The translations under genes were made by a program, and so were the position numbers. Shown here piece after piece: positions 11,846-22,421 of a stretch of 64,000 bases of DNA (position 1 is the stretch's first letter; every line of letters starts with the position of its first letter). The notes below the pieces were generated by a model. That model did no database searches, was not told the DNA's origin, and saw only the letters and a list, made by a program, of their open reading frames with translations. Source of the DNA: Symbiodinium natans (taxonomy: Eukaryota > Sar > Dinophyceae > Suessiales > Symbiodiniaceae); contig CAJNDS010000114.1 of assembly GCA_905221605.1 (NCBI GenBank), forward strand, positions 1 to 64,000. Direction: 5' to 3'.

Positions 11846-11985
11846 TACTTGGAGCTTCGTGGAACATAGTAACTAAGTTTAACTGTACTTATAACTGTAC
11901 TTATCACCATATTAGGGCACTTAAGGGGCTTATAAGTGGGCTTATAGGTGCATGTTTGTTACTAAGTACCACGAACCTCCAAGTA
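11846..11985. mobile_element. Family D MITE-like element
   Basis: TIRs TACTTGGAGCTTCGTGG and CCACGAACCTCCAAGTA. The interior has AACTGTACTTATAACTG and CATATTAGGGCACTTAAGG. Confidence 0.8.
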
Positions 11986-12181
11986 GCCTAGATTGCGCCA
12001 GAAGTTTGCTTGAACGCCCATCCCCTCGCCCCCCCCCCCCCCCCTCCCCGAAAATAATAAGCCTTTTGGATTTACAAGCCCAGGTAGGAAAATACTTGGG
12101 GCGTGGGACTGTTGAAATGACATGATCTGCTTGATTCCTGCTCGAATGGCCCCGAAGCCCTGCAGTCCGTCTCACGCCCTG

Positions 12182-12281
12182 TAGTATAAGGGGAACATCG
12201 ATCCAGTCCTTCATAGGGATTAGAATCGGGGGGGTACCATAATCCCTGTTCAGGATTATCAGTATAAGGGGGAACATCCCA
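12182..12281. mobile_element. Family A element, left end altered
   Basis: The left end has a rearranged TIR (TATAAGGGGAACATCG). The right end is canonical. Confidence 0.6.
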
Positions 12282-12448
12282 ATGTCCCTAAACCCTAAAC
12301 CCTAAACCCTAGACCCTAGACCCTAAACGCTAACCCCTACACCCTAAACCCTAAACTCGTGAACCTTAAAAGAAACCCTCAACAACCCTGAAAAAAAGCG
12401 GGGCGGAGGCGCCGATCGGGAGTCCAAGCTTCCCACGGCCTTCTTGCG

Positions 12449-12528
12449 GGTTTAGGGTTTAGGGTTTAGGGTTTAGGGTTTAGGGTTTAGGGTTTAGGGT
12501 TTAGGGTTTAGGGTTTAGGGTTTAGGGA
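12449..12528 (+). repeat. Telomere-like array, TTTAGGG
   Basis: Eleven perfect units. Confidence 0.95.
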
Positions 12529-14123
12529 CACTAACGCCTACAGCCCAAACCCTGCAGGGTTTGCTTTGGGGGCTTTAAAGGGCTTCAGGGGTGCAGGGTT
12601 TAGAGTCCTCGGGATTGGGGGCTGCAGCGGATTCCAAGATGTTGGGTCAAGGAGCCCTGGGGGGTGACCGAAGGGGTTCCTGCGTGAGATTTGGGGACGC
12701 TGTTCTCGTCTGGGATCTGCAAGAAGCCAGGGGACGTGTTTCCTGCTTAGGAGCTGAGAGTGGAGCACTCAGTGGGGGGGGCAAGCTGCCGAAAGACTGG
12801 GCAACCACCATGGGCTATTAGGGCTTGTAATCCCCCTAACCAACCCTGTCAAGGGCGTTCTTAAGGGGTTATAGGGTATAATAGCCCTAAACCCTAAACC
12901 CTAAACCCTAATAGCCCGTCCTGGAAAGCAGGAAGGACTTGTCCCAGCCTGCCAGCAGCCGTCTTTGTGGCTGAAGAGCACGGGAACATAGTCGAAGCCA
13001 CAGGCGACCAACCTCAAAGGCTCCGGATCAAGGTTTAGGGTTAAGGGTTTAGGGTTGCTTGTAGGGTTTACGGCTTAGGGTTTAAGGGGGGGAAGCTCAG
13101 CTACCATGAATAAGTTTGATCCAGACGGGTTGGCCTTCTCATGTTCTTCATCAGAAAACCAGTGAAGCTAGAAGGTCGTTTGCTTGTACAGTTGGTTTCA
13201 GTAATGTTTCATTGCGGCCACGTGCATTGTCAGCTGGCCTCAAGTAATTGAATGTCACCTCAGATTCTTTCAGAAGCTCAATGCGCTTATGCAAACTAGA
13301 CGTTCATTTAACCTTTTGTGGTTGTGGTTGTTCTCCTCGTCGTTGCTGTTGAGTACTGCCGCCTCTTGCTGTTGATTTTGTTCCTGCTGCTGATGATGTA
13401 GACCTGGTTGTCGTAATTCCTGCTGTTGTCGTGCCGCTGATACTGCGTTTGGCTCGAATCATGCTGCATCTACCTAGGAAAGTTTTGCAACTTCCGTGGA
13501 AGGACATTTTGGGTTTCGAGCAAGATTACCTGGTGCTTGTACTCGTACTAGTACGTACAGTCGGCTGGCTATAGTACTGTCAGTAAAGTCGCCAAGCGCA
13601 CCTTGCAAATAAACTGCTTTACCCCATACAACTCACCTCATCCTTGCTTAATGACCATCTAAATTGCGACGTCGACTGTATAAACGCATCCATGACACAG
13701 CGTCCTTCGGCACATACAACTTACGATCGCCAAGTCTTGGAGCATATGGTTGCTGTTCGAGAATGTGCTTACACGCAGAAACCGGAGGCGCAGGAAAATC
13801 CGACGAGGTTTGGAGTTTTGGCTTTTTGGATTGTTGCAATATAAGTTGCCTAGGATGACGAAAACATTGGAGTTACAAAAGCACAATTCTCGGAAGAAAT
13901 GCGTACATTTGTGTGTTTACAAAGGATGCATTAGCACTAATCTCGACTGCGAAAATCTTCAAAAACCCAAAAGTCAAAAAACCCAAACTTTCCTGTGAGA
14001 TTCTCCCGCAAAAAAAGTAAAAACAACGAAAAAAAGCACAACAAAGCCACACAAAGCACAAACAAACAAACTGCAAATAGCTAGCTTTTCCATGTACTGT
14101 TTCATGTCGCGGTTGGTCCACCT

Positions 14124-14164
<41 letters not shown>
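14124..14164 (+). repeat. Poly-G run of about 41 bases
   Basis: Length is unreliable in any assembly. Others: T18-G12 at 667-692, C20 at 2721-2740, G18 near 17384 and C16 near 18478. Confidence 0.85.
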
Positions 14165-14165
<1 letters not shown>

Positions 14166-14324
14166 GTGAGCAATCATGCTTCTTCATTCAATATGGGCCG
14201 ATGCGAGGAAGCCAGCAAGACTGAGTCAGGTTTAGGGTTTAGGGTTTAGGGTTCACAAATCCTGACACCACATGGCTCGAGCCATCTCCTGACGTGCAGA
14301 TATCTCCTGGCATGCAGGACTAGC

Positions 14325-14420
14325 CTAGGATGACCCTTAGCACCCTCTGAAAGATCTTCCCGAATATGATCCTCTTAAACCAAATAAGCAGAGATAGATT
14401 TAAAAAAAGGGACCTACCTA
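14325..14420. repeat. Dispersed repeat shared with 57265-57365
   Basis: Both contain CCCTCTGAAAGA(T/C)(C/A)TTCCCGAA(T/G)ATGATCCT and an (A/C)AATAAG(C/G)(A/G) continuation. The function is unknown. Confidence 0.55.
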
Positions 14421-15387
14421 GTGTAGCCAACCCAGGGTCTAGACCGGTCCTTGTATGCCCTTCAATCCACTGAGGCCTCGGCTCATTGCGGCCGACAAAG
14501 GCCAGGTCCAGAAACGGCAAGCTCTTCCACCTCCAGGGTTTAGGGTTTAGGGTTTAGGGTTTAGGCTTTAGGGTTTAGGGTTTAGGGCGAGCACCGAACA
14601 TTGGACTTTCGGAATGTCGGAAGGTCAAGAGGCATATGCAGGACATATGATGCAGGGGTTCCCATTCCTAGCACTACAGACGCGAGGTCTGTGGATCATC
14701 TGAAAGAGGAACCGCTTAGGGTTAATAGGGTTTATAGGGTTTAGGGTTTAGGGCTTAGATTTGCGTGAAGCACACAAGAATCGAGGACACAACATCCAGT
14801 GTTGAGGACGAGAGAAGCAGGGCCCCACTGCTAGTATTCCATGAATGACACCAAACAAGTAAACTCACCATTACCAATACCTCACCTGCGGGAATATGCA
14901 GAGCATGTGCGTAGATTACGCCTCCGCCCCCTTACGGAGACGAGGTCAGGCAGTGCTTACGTGACGAGTTCCCCAAGGAATCTATCACCCCACCGGACTT
15001 TCACACCGTTTCAGGCGAGCTCGCGCACCTCCGCAAACCACTGCAAAAGGGAGAAAGCACGACCGTCTTCTGTCCGTCTCGTCAGCCTGTCCTATCGAAG
15101 CCGGACACACCCTGAACCCTGAAATGCCGAGTTGCAAGTTTTATACACCCAAAAGCCAAACGGAACATCGCCCTTGGGCATGTAGGGTTTGAGGTTGAGA
15201 GTTCAGGGTGTAGGTAGGGCTTGGGGCTTTGCGGGCTCTTGGTTTTGTTCCGGCTGTCTGGCCTCACCACCTCCACGGCGGCATCGGGGCCACCGGCAAG
15301 GGACTTGAAACGAACCGTCGCGTCCTGACCTGTAGTGCAAGCCCAGCTCAGAGGCGCTCTGCCCTTGAAGGAACGCATGTCGCATCA

Positions 15388-15452
15388 AGCCTAAACCCTA
15401 AACCCAAACCCTAAACCCTAAACCCTGAACCCTAAACCCTAAACCCTAAACC
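15388..15452 (-). repeat. Telomere-like array (CCCTAAA)
   Basis: Nine units with CCCAAA and CCCTGAA variants. A similar array at 16087-16160 carries a CCCTAGAAA break. Confidence 0.9.
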
Positions 15453-15540
15453 CATTCTGACGCTTCGAAGACATGAAGCCTGGGCCTCGCACAGGCAAAG
15501 GCCAGCACGTTGCTCCGGCTGAACCTGAAGAGCCACTGAG

Positions 15541-15725
15541 CTGGCGGTTCGTAGTAGGGGAAGGAGGGAGGTACCCTACATATTCCCTTAAAGGGTACAT
15601 ATATATATATACATAGGGCCCTACACATTCCTAGGGTATACATATATATATATATATAATATGTAATATGTATATATATATATATGATTGGGCCCTAATT
15701 CCCTCATGCCCTATTGAGAACCAGG
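15541..15725. mobile_element. Family E MITE-like element with internal (TA)n
   Basis: CTGGCGGTTCGTAGTAGGGG ... CCCTATTGAGAACCAG, expanded inside by three (TA)n tracts and GGGCCCTA boxes. Confidence 0.7.
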
Positions 15726-15775
15726 CGGGTCATGGGTTGCAGAAGTACCACAAGTATGGTTCTACCCGTGGTAGA

Positions 15776-15907
15776 ACTTGGGATGTTCTCCCTTATACGA
15801 ACAGTCCTATCGGGGTTATAAGATGGGGTACTCTGCCCTAACCCTAAACCCTAAACCCTAAACCCTAAACCCTAAACCCTAAACCCTAAACGCTAAACCA
15901 TCCCAAG
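15776..15907. mobile_element. Family A element interrupted by a telomeric array
   Basis: The left half (CTTGGGATGTTCTCCCTTAT ... GGGGTACTC) is followed by a CCCTAAA array (15838-15899). Only the last few bases of the right TIR (CATCCCAAG) follow it, so most of the right half is gone. Confidence 0.65.
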
Positions 15908-16607
15908 CGTAAACCTGGTCATACGTGGCTACCCGTGAACCCCAGCAGGCGTTTAGGGTTTAGCGTACCCGTAGTGGAGAAAAAACACCGTGGCAGAACC
16001 GTGTTTGGCTTGGAGTCGGACGCAATTGCGTTGACCCAGGCGCTGGCGTCCTCTGTTACCTGGCAGGAGCACTGGCTGTCCGCCTGCCCTAAACCCTAAA
16101 CCCTAAACCCTAAACCCTAAACCCTAGAAAACCCTAAGCCCTAAACCCTAAACCCTAAACTCGACCTCTCTGGCGTTGGCCTATGGGATGTTGCGAAAGT
16201 GGGCACGCTCACATTGAACCATACCGCAGCATCACAAAGTCCACATCCCAGCCTTTTTTTGGTACATGGCAGGCCCCACTACACACAAAACTTGTGGCGC
16301 AGGAATTAAATTATGTTTAAAACTTCTAGTGTTAGGCTGAAGGGGCCACTTAACACTAAACATACCTAAAACCATCCCAAAAGCCCAAACTTGAAAGAGA
16401 AGGGCCCCGCCTGTAAGGCATTAAAGCCCGGCCCATGGCCCTCCTCAGTGACGGTGACGTCATAAACCTTCGGGGGCAAATCCATCAAAATCAAGAAACT
16501 CATGGTGCGCGTCAATGCGTTTCGGGGAGCAGCGGAGGCTCTGCACAGGCACCTCCCATCCTGCGGTTTCCTTGTGAAACTGTAACATGCAAGCAGGAGT
16601 GCTAGAA

Positions 16608-17020
16608 AGAAAGGCGAAAAGAAAGAAAGAAAGAAGGAGAGAATGAAAGAAAGAAATGGCGAAGAAACAAAGAAAGAAAAGCGAACAGAAAGTCCTCTTC
16701 TTCCCTCTCCTCCTTGGCTTGTCGCATCTCTGCCGCGATTCGCCTTCCTTTCTACACCTTCGGGCGGGTGGGGACCGGCAGCGGCTCCCTGTCCTGGGTG
16801 ACCTTCGTACCCTCCCCCTGACCCCTTCCAGGAAGTGGCCCTCGTTCTTCAGCATGCCACTATCACAATCTTGTAGGTCAGCATCTCCCTCACCATCTTC
16901 TCCCCGCTTTCTCCCAACCTTTTCCTTTGCCCCCCCCCCCCCTCCATTCTTTGCTTCGTCTCAGGTTTCTCTGGCTGTATCTCTCTCTCTCTCTCTCGCT
17001 GGCTCTCTGCTCTCTGCCCT
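16608..17020. repeat. Purine/pyrimidine microsatellites
   Basis: GAAA/GAAG tract at 16608-16690 and (CT)n at 16978-17003. They generate the lysine-rich and serine-rich frames here, which I do not accept as genes. Similar (GA)n at 61374-61446. Confidence 0.8.
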
Positions 17021-18393
17021 TTTTCGCCCCAATTGAGGTACACCGATACACTACACATAAGCCTTCAAGTACCCTCGGGCGGGAGCAGCGGAGATTAAGG
17101 TCGCGGCCCGCAGGTGTCGGTCAGTTGAGCCGGTAGCCAGGTACCTTCCCAACCGAGGAGAGAACATGGGCCTTTGAAACGGCCTTTGTTCTAAAGTACA
17201 CATCTTATGGTAAGGCTTACAATACAAAGGACCCACAAAAAAACGGCCCCTAGCCCTAGTTCAGAACAACTGGTTCCCCGAACCCAGATCCAGGGAGCAC
17301 TGGGATGACTGGTGCCACGCCAAAGCCTGGGGCAAGAAACAGGGCGTTTTCGGAGAAAAAGGGTAAGGATTCTTGTATTTAGGGGGGGGGGGGGGGGGGG
17401 TACCACTATTTTGGGAAGCAGCGAGATTGGTCCTTTCCTGTTTGGAGGAAGAGCCGAACACAACCCTATAAACCCTGCACGCGTCAGCGTTCAAGCACCC
17501 TCTTCCCTCCTTCAACCTTATACGTGACCACCTGGCGGTTCGTGCTTGCTTTGGAGTTTAGGGTTGAGGGTTTCCCCCCTCCCCACACCCCCCGAAACCC
17601 CAAACCCTAAACCCTAAACCCGAAACCCTAAACCCTAAGCCCGCATTCCTGGTTCATGGTGGGTGGGTTTAGGGTTAGGCATTCTGCTTGAAGGCTTCCC
17701 CCCGTAGTTCATGGTGGGTCTTACGGTTTAGGTTCAGGGTTTCGGGCTATGTTGGAGTTCGTTTGCCCTCTCGCCCGTTGGTGGTTCGTGGTGAGTTTCA
17801 GGGTCAGGCCACTGGGGGGTGGGGTGGCGATACCCAGAAGGGAGGGCCTAAATTAAAGTCCCCTAAATCCTGTAACCCCTACAATCCAACGAAAAGCCAT
17901 GGAGGGCCAACCATATGAAGGCCCAATTTCTGTCCAAGAGCCTGAACATACGTGGGGGGTTCAAAGTCACGGTCCCGTTTTGTGAAGGTATCGATACGCG
18001 GGACCCCAGAACCCCTAGAACAACGGCCCTGGTGGCAATCCAACTTCCCTCACGCTGCATCCCGTCAAAGCCCAAACCCGCGGACCCTGAACCCGGTGCT
18101 CTTTTCAATTCGAGAGCCCACAATCAAATAAAACAGCTACTCCCCACATGAGCTGTTGTGGAAAAGGGTCAGGAATGTGAAATGTCGTGTATACGCATGG
18201 TGTACATGTGCATGTGCAAATGCAAAAAGGGAATACGCCGGCAGGTAGGCAAGCTGGTATGGCATGTCGTGTATGCAGGCAGGTATGTTTGCATGTATGT
18301 ACGCTTGGATGATTTGGTTCGGCTGGTTTGGGGGAGGGATGGCTTGGGTTTGTAGAGTTTTAGAGCTTTAGGATGTTTTTAGGGCTGCCAGAT

Positions 18394-18473
18394 AGGGTTT
18401 AGGGTTTAGGGTTTAGGGTTTAGGGTTTAGGGTTTAGGGTTTAGGGTTTAGGGTTTAGGGTTTAGGGTTTAGG
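18394..18473 (+). repeat. Telomere-like array, TTTAGGG
   Basis: Eleven units followed by a run of about 16 C. A shorter array lies at 18566-18604. Confidence 0.95.
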
Positions 18474-19429
18474 CTTCCCCCCCCCCCCCCCCCACCCTCC
18501 GGGAGGCCCCGCGGTGATCGCCGCCTTGGACTTTCCCACTTTGCTGGCCACCCAGGCTGTGACCTTAGGGTTTAGGGTTTAGGGTTTAGGGTTTAGGGTT
18601 TAGGACTTACCTTTTTCTGATTTGAGGGGCGTTTAGGAAAGAATTTATATGACTGCCGGATGATAATCTTCGACTGTATGGCTACATCCTTGTAAAATAT
18701 CATATAACTTTCTGTGATCACAAGATCACATTGTCACATGATTAATACTCTTGTATATGATATGGGCTAAGGGTTTAGGGCTTCTTCCCAGGAACCCTGG
18801 GGCCACTTTAGGTTGAGGACATGGTCTCCGATGGAAGCCGGAGAACACATGGCAAAACAAGTGAATCAACGCGCAAGGCTTCCGCAAACCCTAGACCCTG
18901 AAACCTACGCGGCCCGAAACCCGAAACCCTAAACCCTAAACCCTTTTCGTCCCCATTCCGACAAAGCCCAAGCGAGCTCAAGCTATAACTCCCAACCTCC
19001 AGCCAAAACGCTCAAACTGCTCCAGGACCTCTGAAACTTGAGAGTTCACGGGTACTTATCTTTTTCTTGGCCAACTGTTTGTAGCCCGGGTGAGTTGTGC
19101 ATATAAGCTACTCATGAGCCTGCAAGAACCTTCTAGAGCTCTCTGGCCTATTATTGTTGTACTACTATTCGTGATCGCCATACGCGCCGCACGTAAATGT
19201 AGGAAGCTTCATTTTGGGGAGCGGCAGGGAGCAGCCTTGAATTGTTCGCTGTAAACCCTAAGCCCGTAACCTTACTTGCCTGCGCACTGGACCCCCTTCT
19301 TTTTCCAACTGCTGTGCAGAAAGGGCCCCGGGGTTTAAGCACTTCCAGCCCTTTAAACCCTTCAAACCCCTTTAAACCCTTTTAAACCCTTCAACCCAAA
19401 CCCTCTGAACCCTTAACCCCTCCCGTGGC

Positions 19430-19473
19430 CTGAGGCTCATAGTGGCAAACAGCGGTGTCCTTGGAGGCCAGCC
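19430..19473 (-). CDS. ARPC1: ARPC1-like exon: LASKDTAVCHYEPQ (44 bp)
   Basis: FAVG-LASKDTAVCHYE has the same length as FAVGSGARLISVCYFE. Acceptor GGCAG|G, GC donor (GCCACG), phase 0. Confidence 0.75.
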
Positions 19474-22389
19474 CTGCCGTCAGGAGTGGTTTGAGGCTTG
19501 GGCTTAAGGGCTGGACATGAAGGTTTAAGGTAGTTTAGGAGCACAAGAACCAAGTTGAGTTGCAGTCTAAGTAGTTAGAACGGCAGTCTCCAAGCCAAAG
19601 GCACTTGGCCTGCCACTACTACTTCTGCGGGTGGAGCGCTCTGCATCCCTGCTTGGGAGGGCGACAGACGGCGTGGGCGGGTGGGGGCCGCCCTGTGCTG
19701 CGGGGGACGCCTACGGCGAAGCGCTCGCCGTCGGGCGCCCAGGCAGCGCACAGCGCTGCGCCTGGATTCGTTGGCTTTTTAGGGGTTGCAGTTGAGGGTT
19801 TTCGTTGATCAAGAACGCTTTTTGGGGAGATGCTTTTGGGATTTCGGGTTTAGGGCTTTGTTCGGTGCTTCTGGGGTTCAGCGTTCAGGAGCCTATAGAG
19901 ACTATCCCAATGAGTTTGCTTTTTTGGCTTGAGGGTCTGCGCAGCCCCAAACCCTAAACCCTAAACCCTAAACACTAAACACGCAGCCCACCACCAAAGA
20001 AGTCCTTCGGAAGATCCTACTTGGAGGTTCAGGGTACTTAGTACCCCACTTAACAGATAAGCCCCTTACAGTACCCCAATAGGGTTATAATTGGGTGATA
20101 AGTGCAGTTCTAAGTACCATGAACCTCCAAGTAAGCCCTGTAAACATGCACCACCTAGACCTCTACATGCTGATGTGCCAGGGGAGGGCTTACTTGGGCT
20201 CACGATTAGAGGTCTGAGCTTCCGCTTTGGATTTGGAACACCTTACAACCAAAACTTAGAAACCCTAAGCCCTAAACCCTAAAACCCTAAAACCCTAAAC
20301 CCTAAAACCCCAAACCCCAAAACCCCAAACCCCAAAACCCCAAAACCCCAAACCCCAAACCCCAAACCCCAAAACCCAAAAACCCCAAAACCCCAAAACC
20401 CCAAAACCCCAAAACCCCAAAACCCCAAAACCCCAAAACCCCAAAACCCCAAAACCCCAAAACCCCAAAACCCCCCCCAAAACCCCAAAACCCCAAAAAC
20501 CTAAAAACCCTAAACCCCAAAACCCTAAAACCCTAAAACCCTAAAACCTAAAACCCTAAAACCCTAAAACCCTAAAACCCTAAAACCCTAAAACCCTAAA
20601 ACCCTAAAACCCTAAAACCCTAAAACCCTAAAACCCTAAAACCCTAAAACCCTAAAACCCTAAACCCAAGCAACAAAAAAAATAAGCTCAGGGAGCCAAC
20701 ACGCTGAGAACGGCACGTGGGGCTTTCAGCTCGACATTCACAGACCTTCACTCATCATAACTGCACGCAGTTTACTTAGGGAGCTTCATTGGCTGTTACC
20801 TTTGAGGAGCGCATCTCTCATGAAGGGTGGCGAGGGAGATGACAGTGCAATCAGCCGGCAACGCAAGCGTCTCCTAAACCCGAAACCCCAAACCCTAAAC
20901 CCTCGTCTATTCGAGTCAGCGCGGGCAGGCCTCCAATTTCCATCCTCGGACCGCTCCCAAACAAAAGCAGTCCGATCCTGACGCATCAAATGGCCGTTTC
21001 ACAAGATATGGAGTACCCTTTTTATACACCCCTTTCACCCCTCCACTAACCCTACATCCCTACAACCCGAGAATCCTATACCCTAAACCCCACAACCCCA
21101 AACCCTAAACCCTAACCCTCGGTTGGGTGAAGGATCAAAAAAATAAATAAGCATCAAAAAAAAAATAACCCCACGGGATCAAAAAAAAATAAGCATCAAA
21201 AAAATAATAAGTGGGGGGGGGTTGGGGGGGGGGGGGGGGGGGGCTGCGGCCCCCCCGCCCCCCCCCATTTGCAAACACAATGCTCGCACGATGGGTCGTA
21301 GTGGGTGGTGGTAGTGGTTGGAAAACCTTCTATTTTCTCGATCTTTTTTTATGAAAACCTCTATTTCTTCATATTCCCACAAGAAAACCTCTATTTTCTT
21401 CACGTTTTCAGAGGAAACCTCTATCATCTCTATGTTTCCATCGGAAAACCTTTATTTCCATATATTTTAAGAAAAACTTAAACTTTTTAGTATCCCAATG
21501 GCTTCAACAAGATTCATAAAACACGCTTTGCAGTGGCACAGCTTGATAAAAACGCGGGGGGGTTGGGGTTGGCGCAGCCCCCCCCCCCCCCCACTTGGCT
21601 TTGCAGCACGCTTTGCACAGCTTAAAAAAACCAGCGGGGGGGTTGCAGCCCCCCCCATTTGCAAACAATGTTCGCACGATGCGTAGAAGTGGTGGTAGTG
21701 GTTGGAAAACCTTCTATTTTCTCGATCTTTCAATGGGAAAACCTCTATTTCTTCATACTCCCACAGAAAACGTCTACTGTCTTCACGTTTTCATGAGAAA
21801 TCCTCTATTATCTCTATGTTTCCATCGGAAAACTCTACTTCTACATGTTTTAAGCAAAAACTTCCATTTTCTTTGCATTCCAATGGCTTCAAAGAACAAT
21901 ATAATACATACTACATAATATATAAAATATACTATATAATGAATAAAAATATTAATAAAAATAATAATAATATTATATATTTTTTATATATTATATATTA
22001 TGTATATATTATATATTATATACTTTTATATTATGCATTATATGCAGTATATAATATTTACAATATCGATATATATATATATATATATATTATTAATTAT
22101 TTATTATTATTTATATTTACTTCTTTATATACATACATATATCATATAATGTACAACAAAAAGAAAATATAAATATAAATATAAAATAATATTGTATATA
22201 TATATAAGTGTAATATATATACACATGATATAATGTTTAAATATAATATATAATAAATATAAATATAAATATATAATATATAAATATAATAATATATCAT
22301 TATAATATATATTATAATTATAAATATATATATAATATAATTAATATATATTATATATAATATAATATTATATATAATATATATATAGA

Positions 22390-22421
<32 letters not shown>

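Larger units (their letters stand above)
12913..15380. other. Gene-free stretch
   Basis: GTT/GCT-rich trinucleotide tract at 13318-13440, overlapping short frames on both strands at 13644-13998, and a possible exon (RAPLSWACTTGQDATVRFKS, minus, about 15230-15378). None is strong enough to call. Confidence 0.4.

Noticed and set aside
16460-17136. Lysine/serine-rich frames
   Set aside because: They are translations of GAAA and CT microsatellites.
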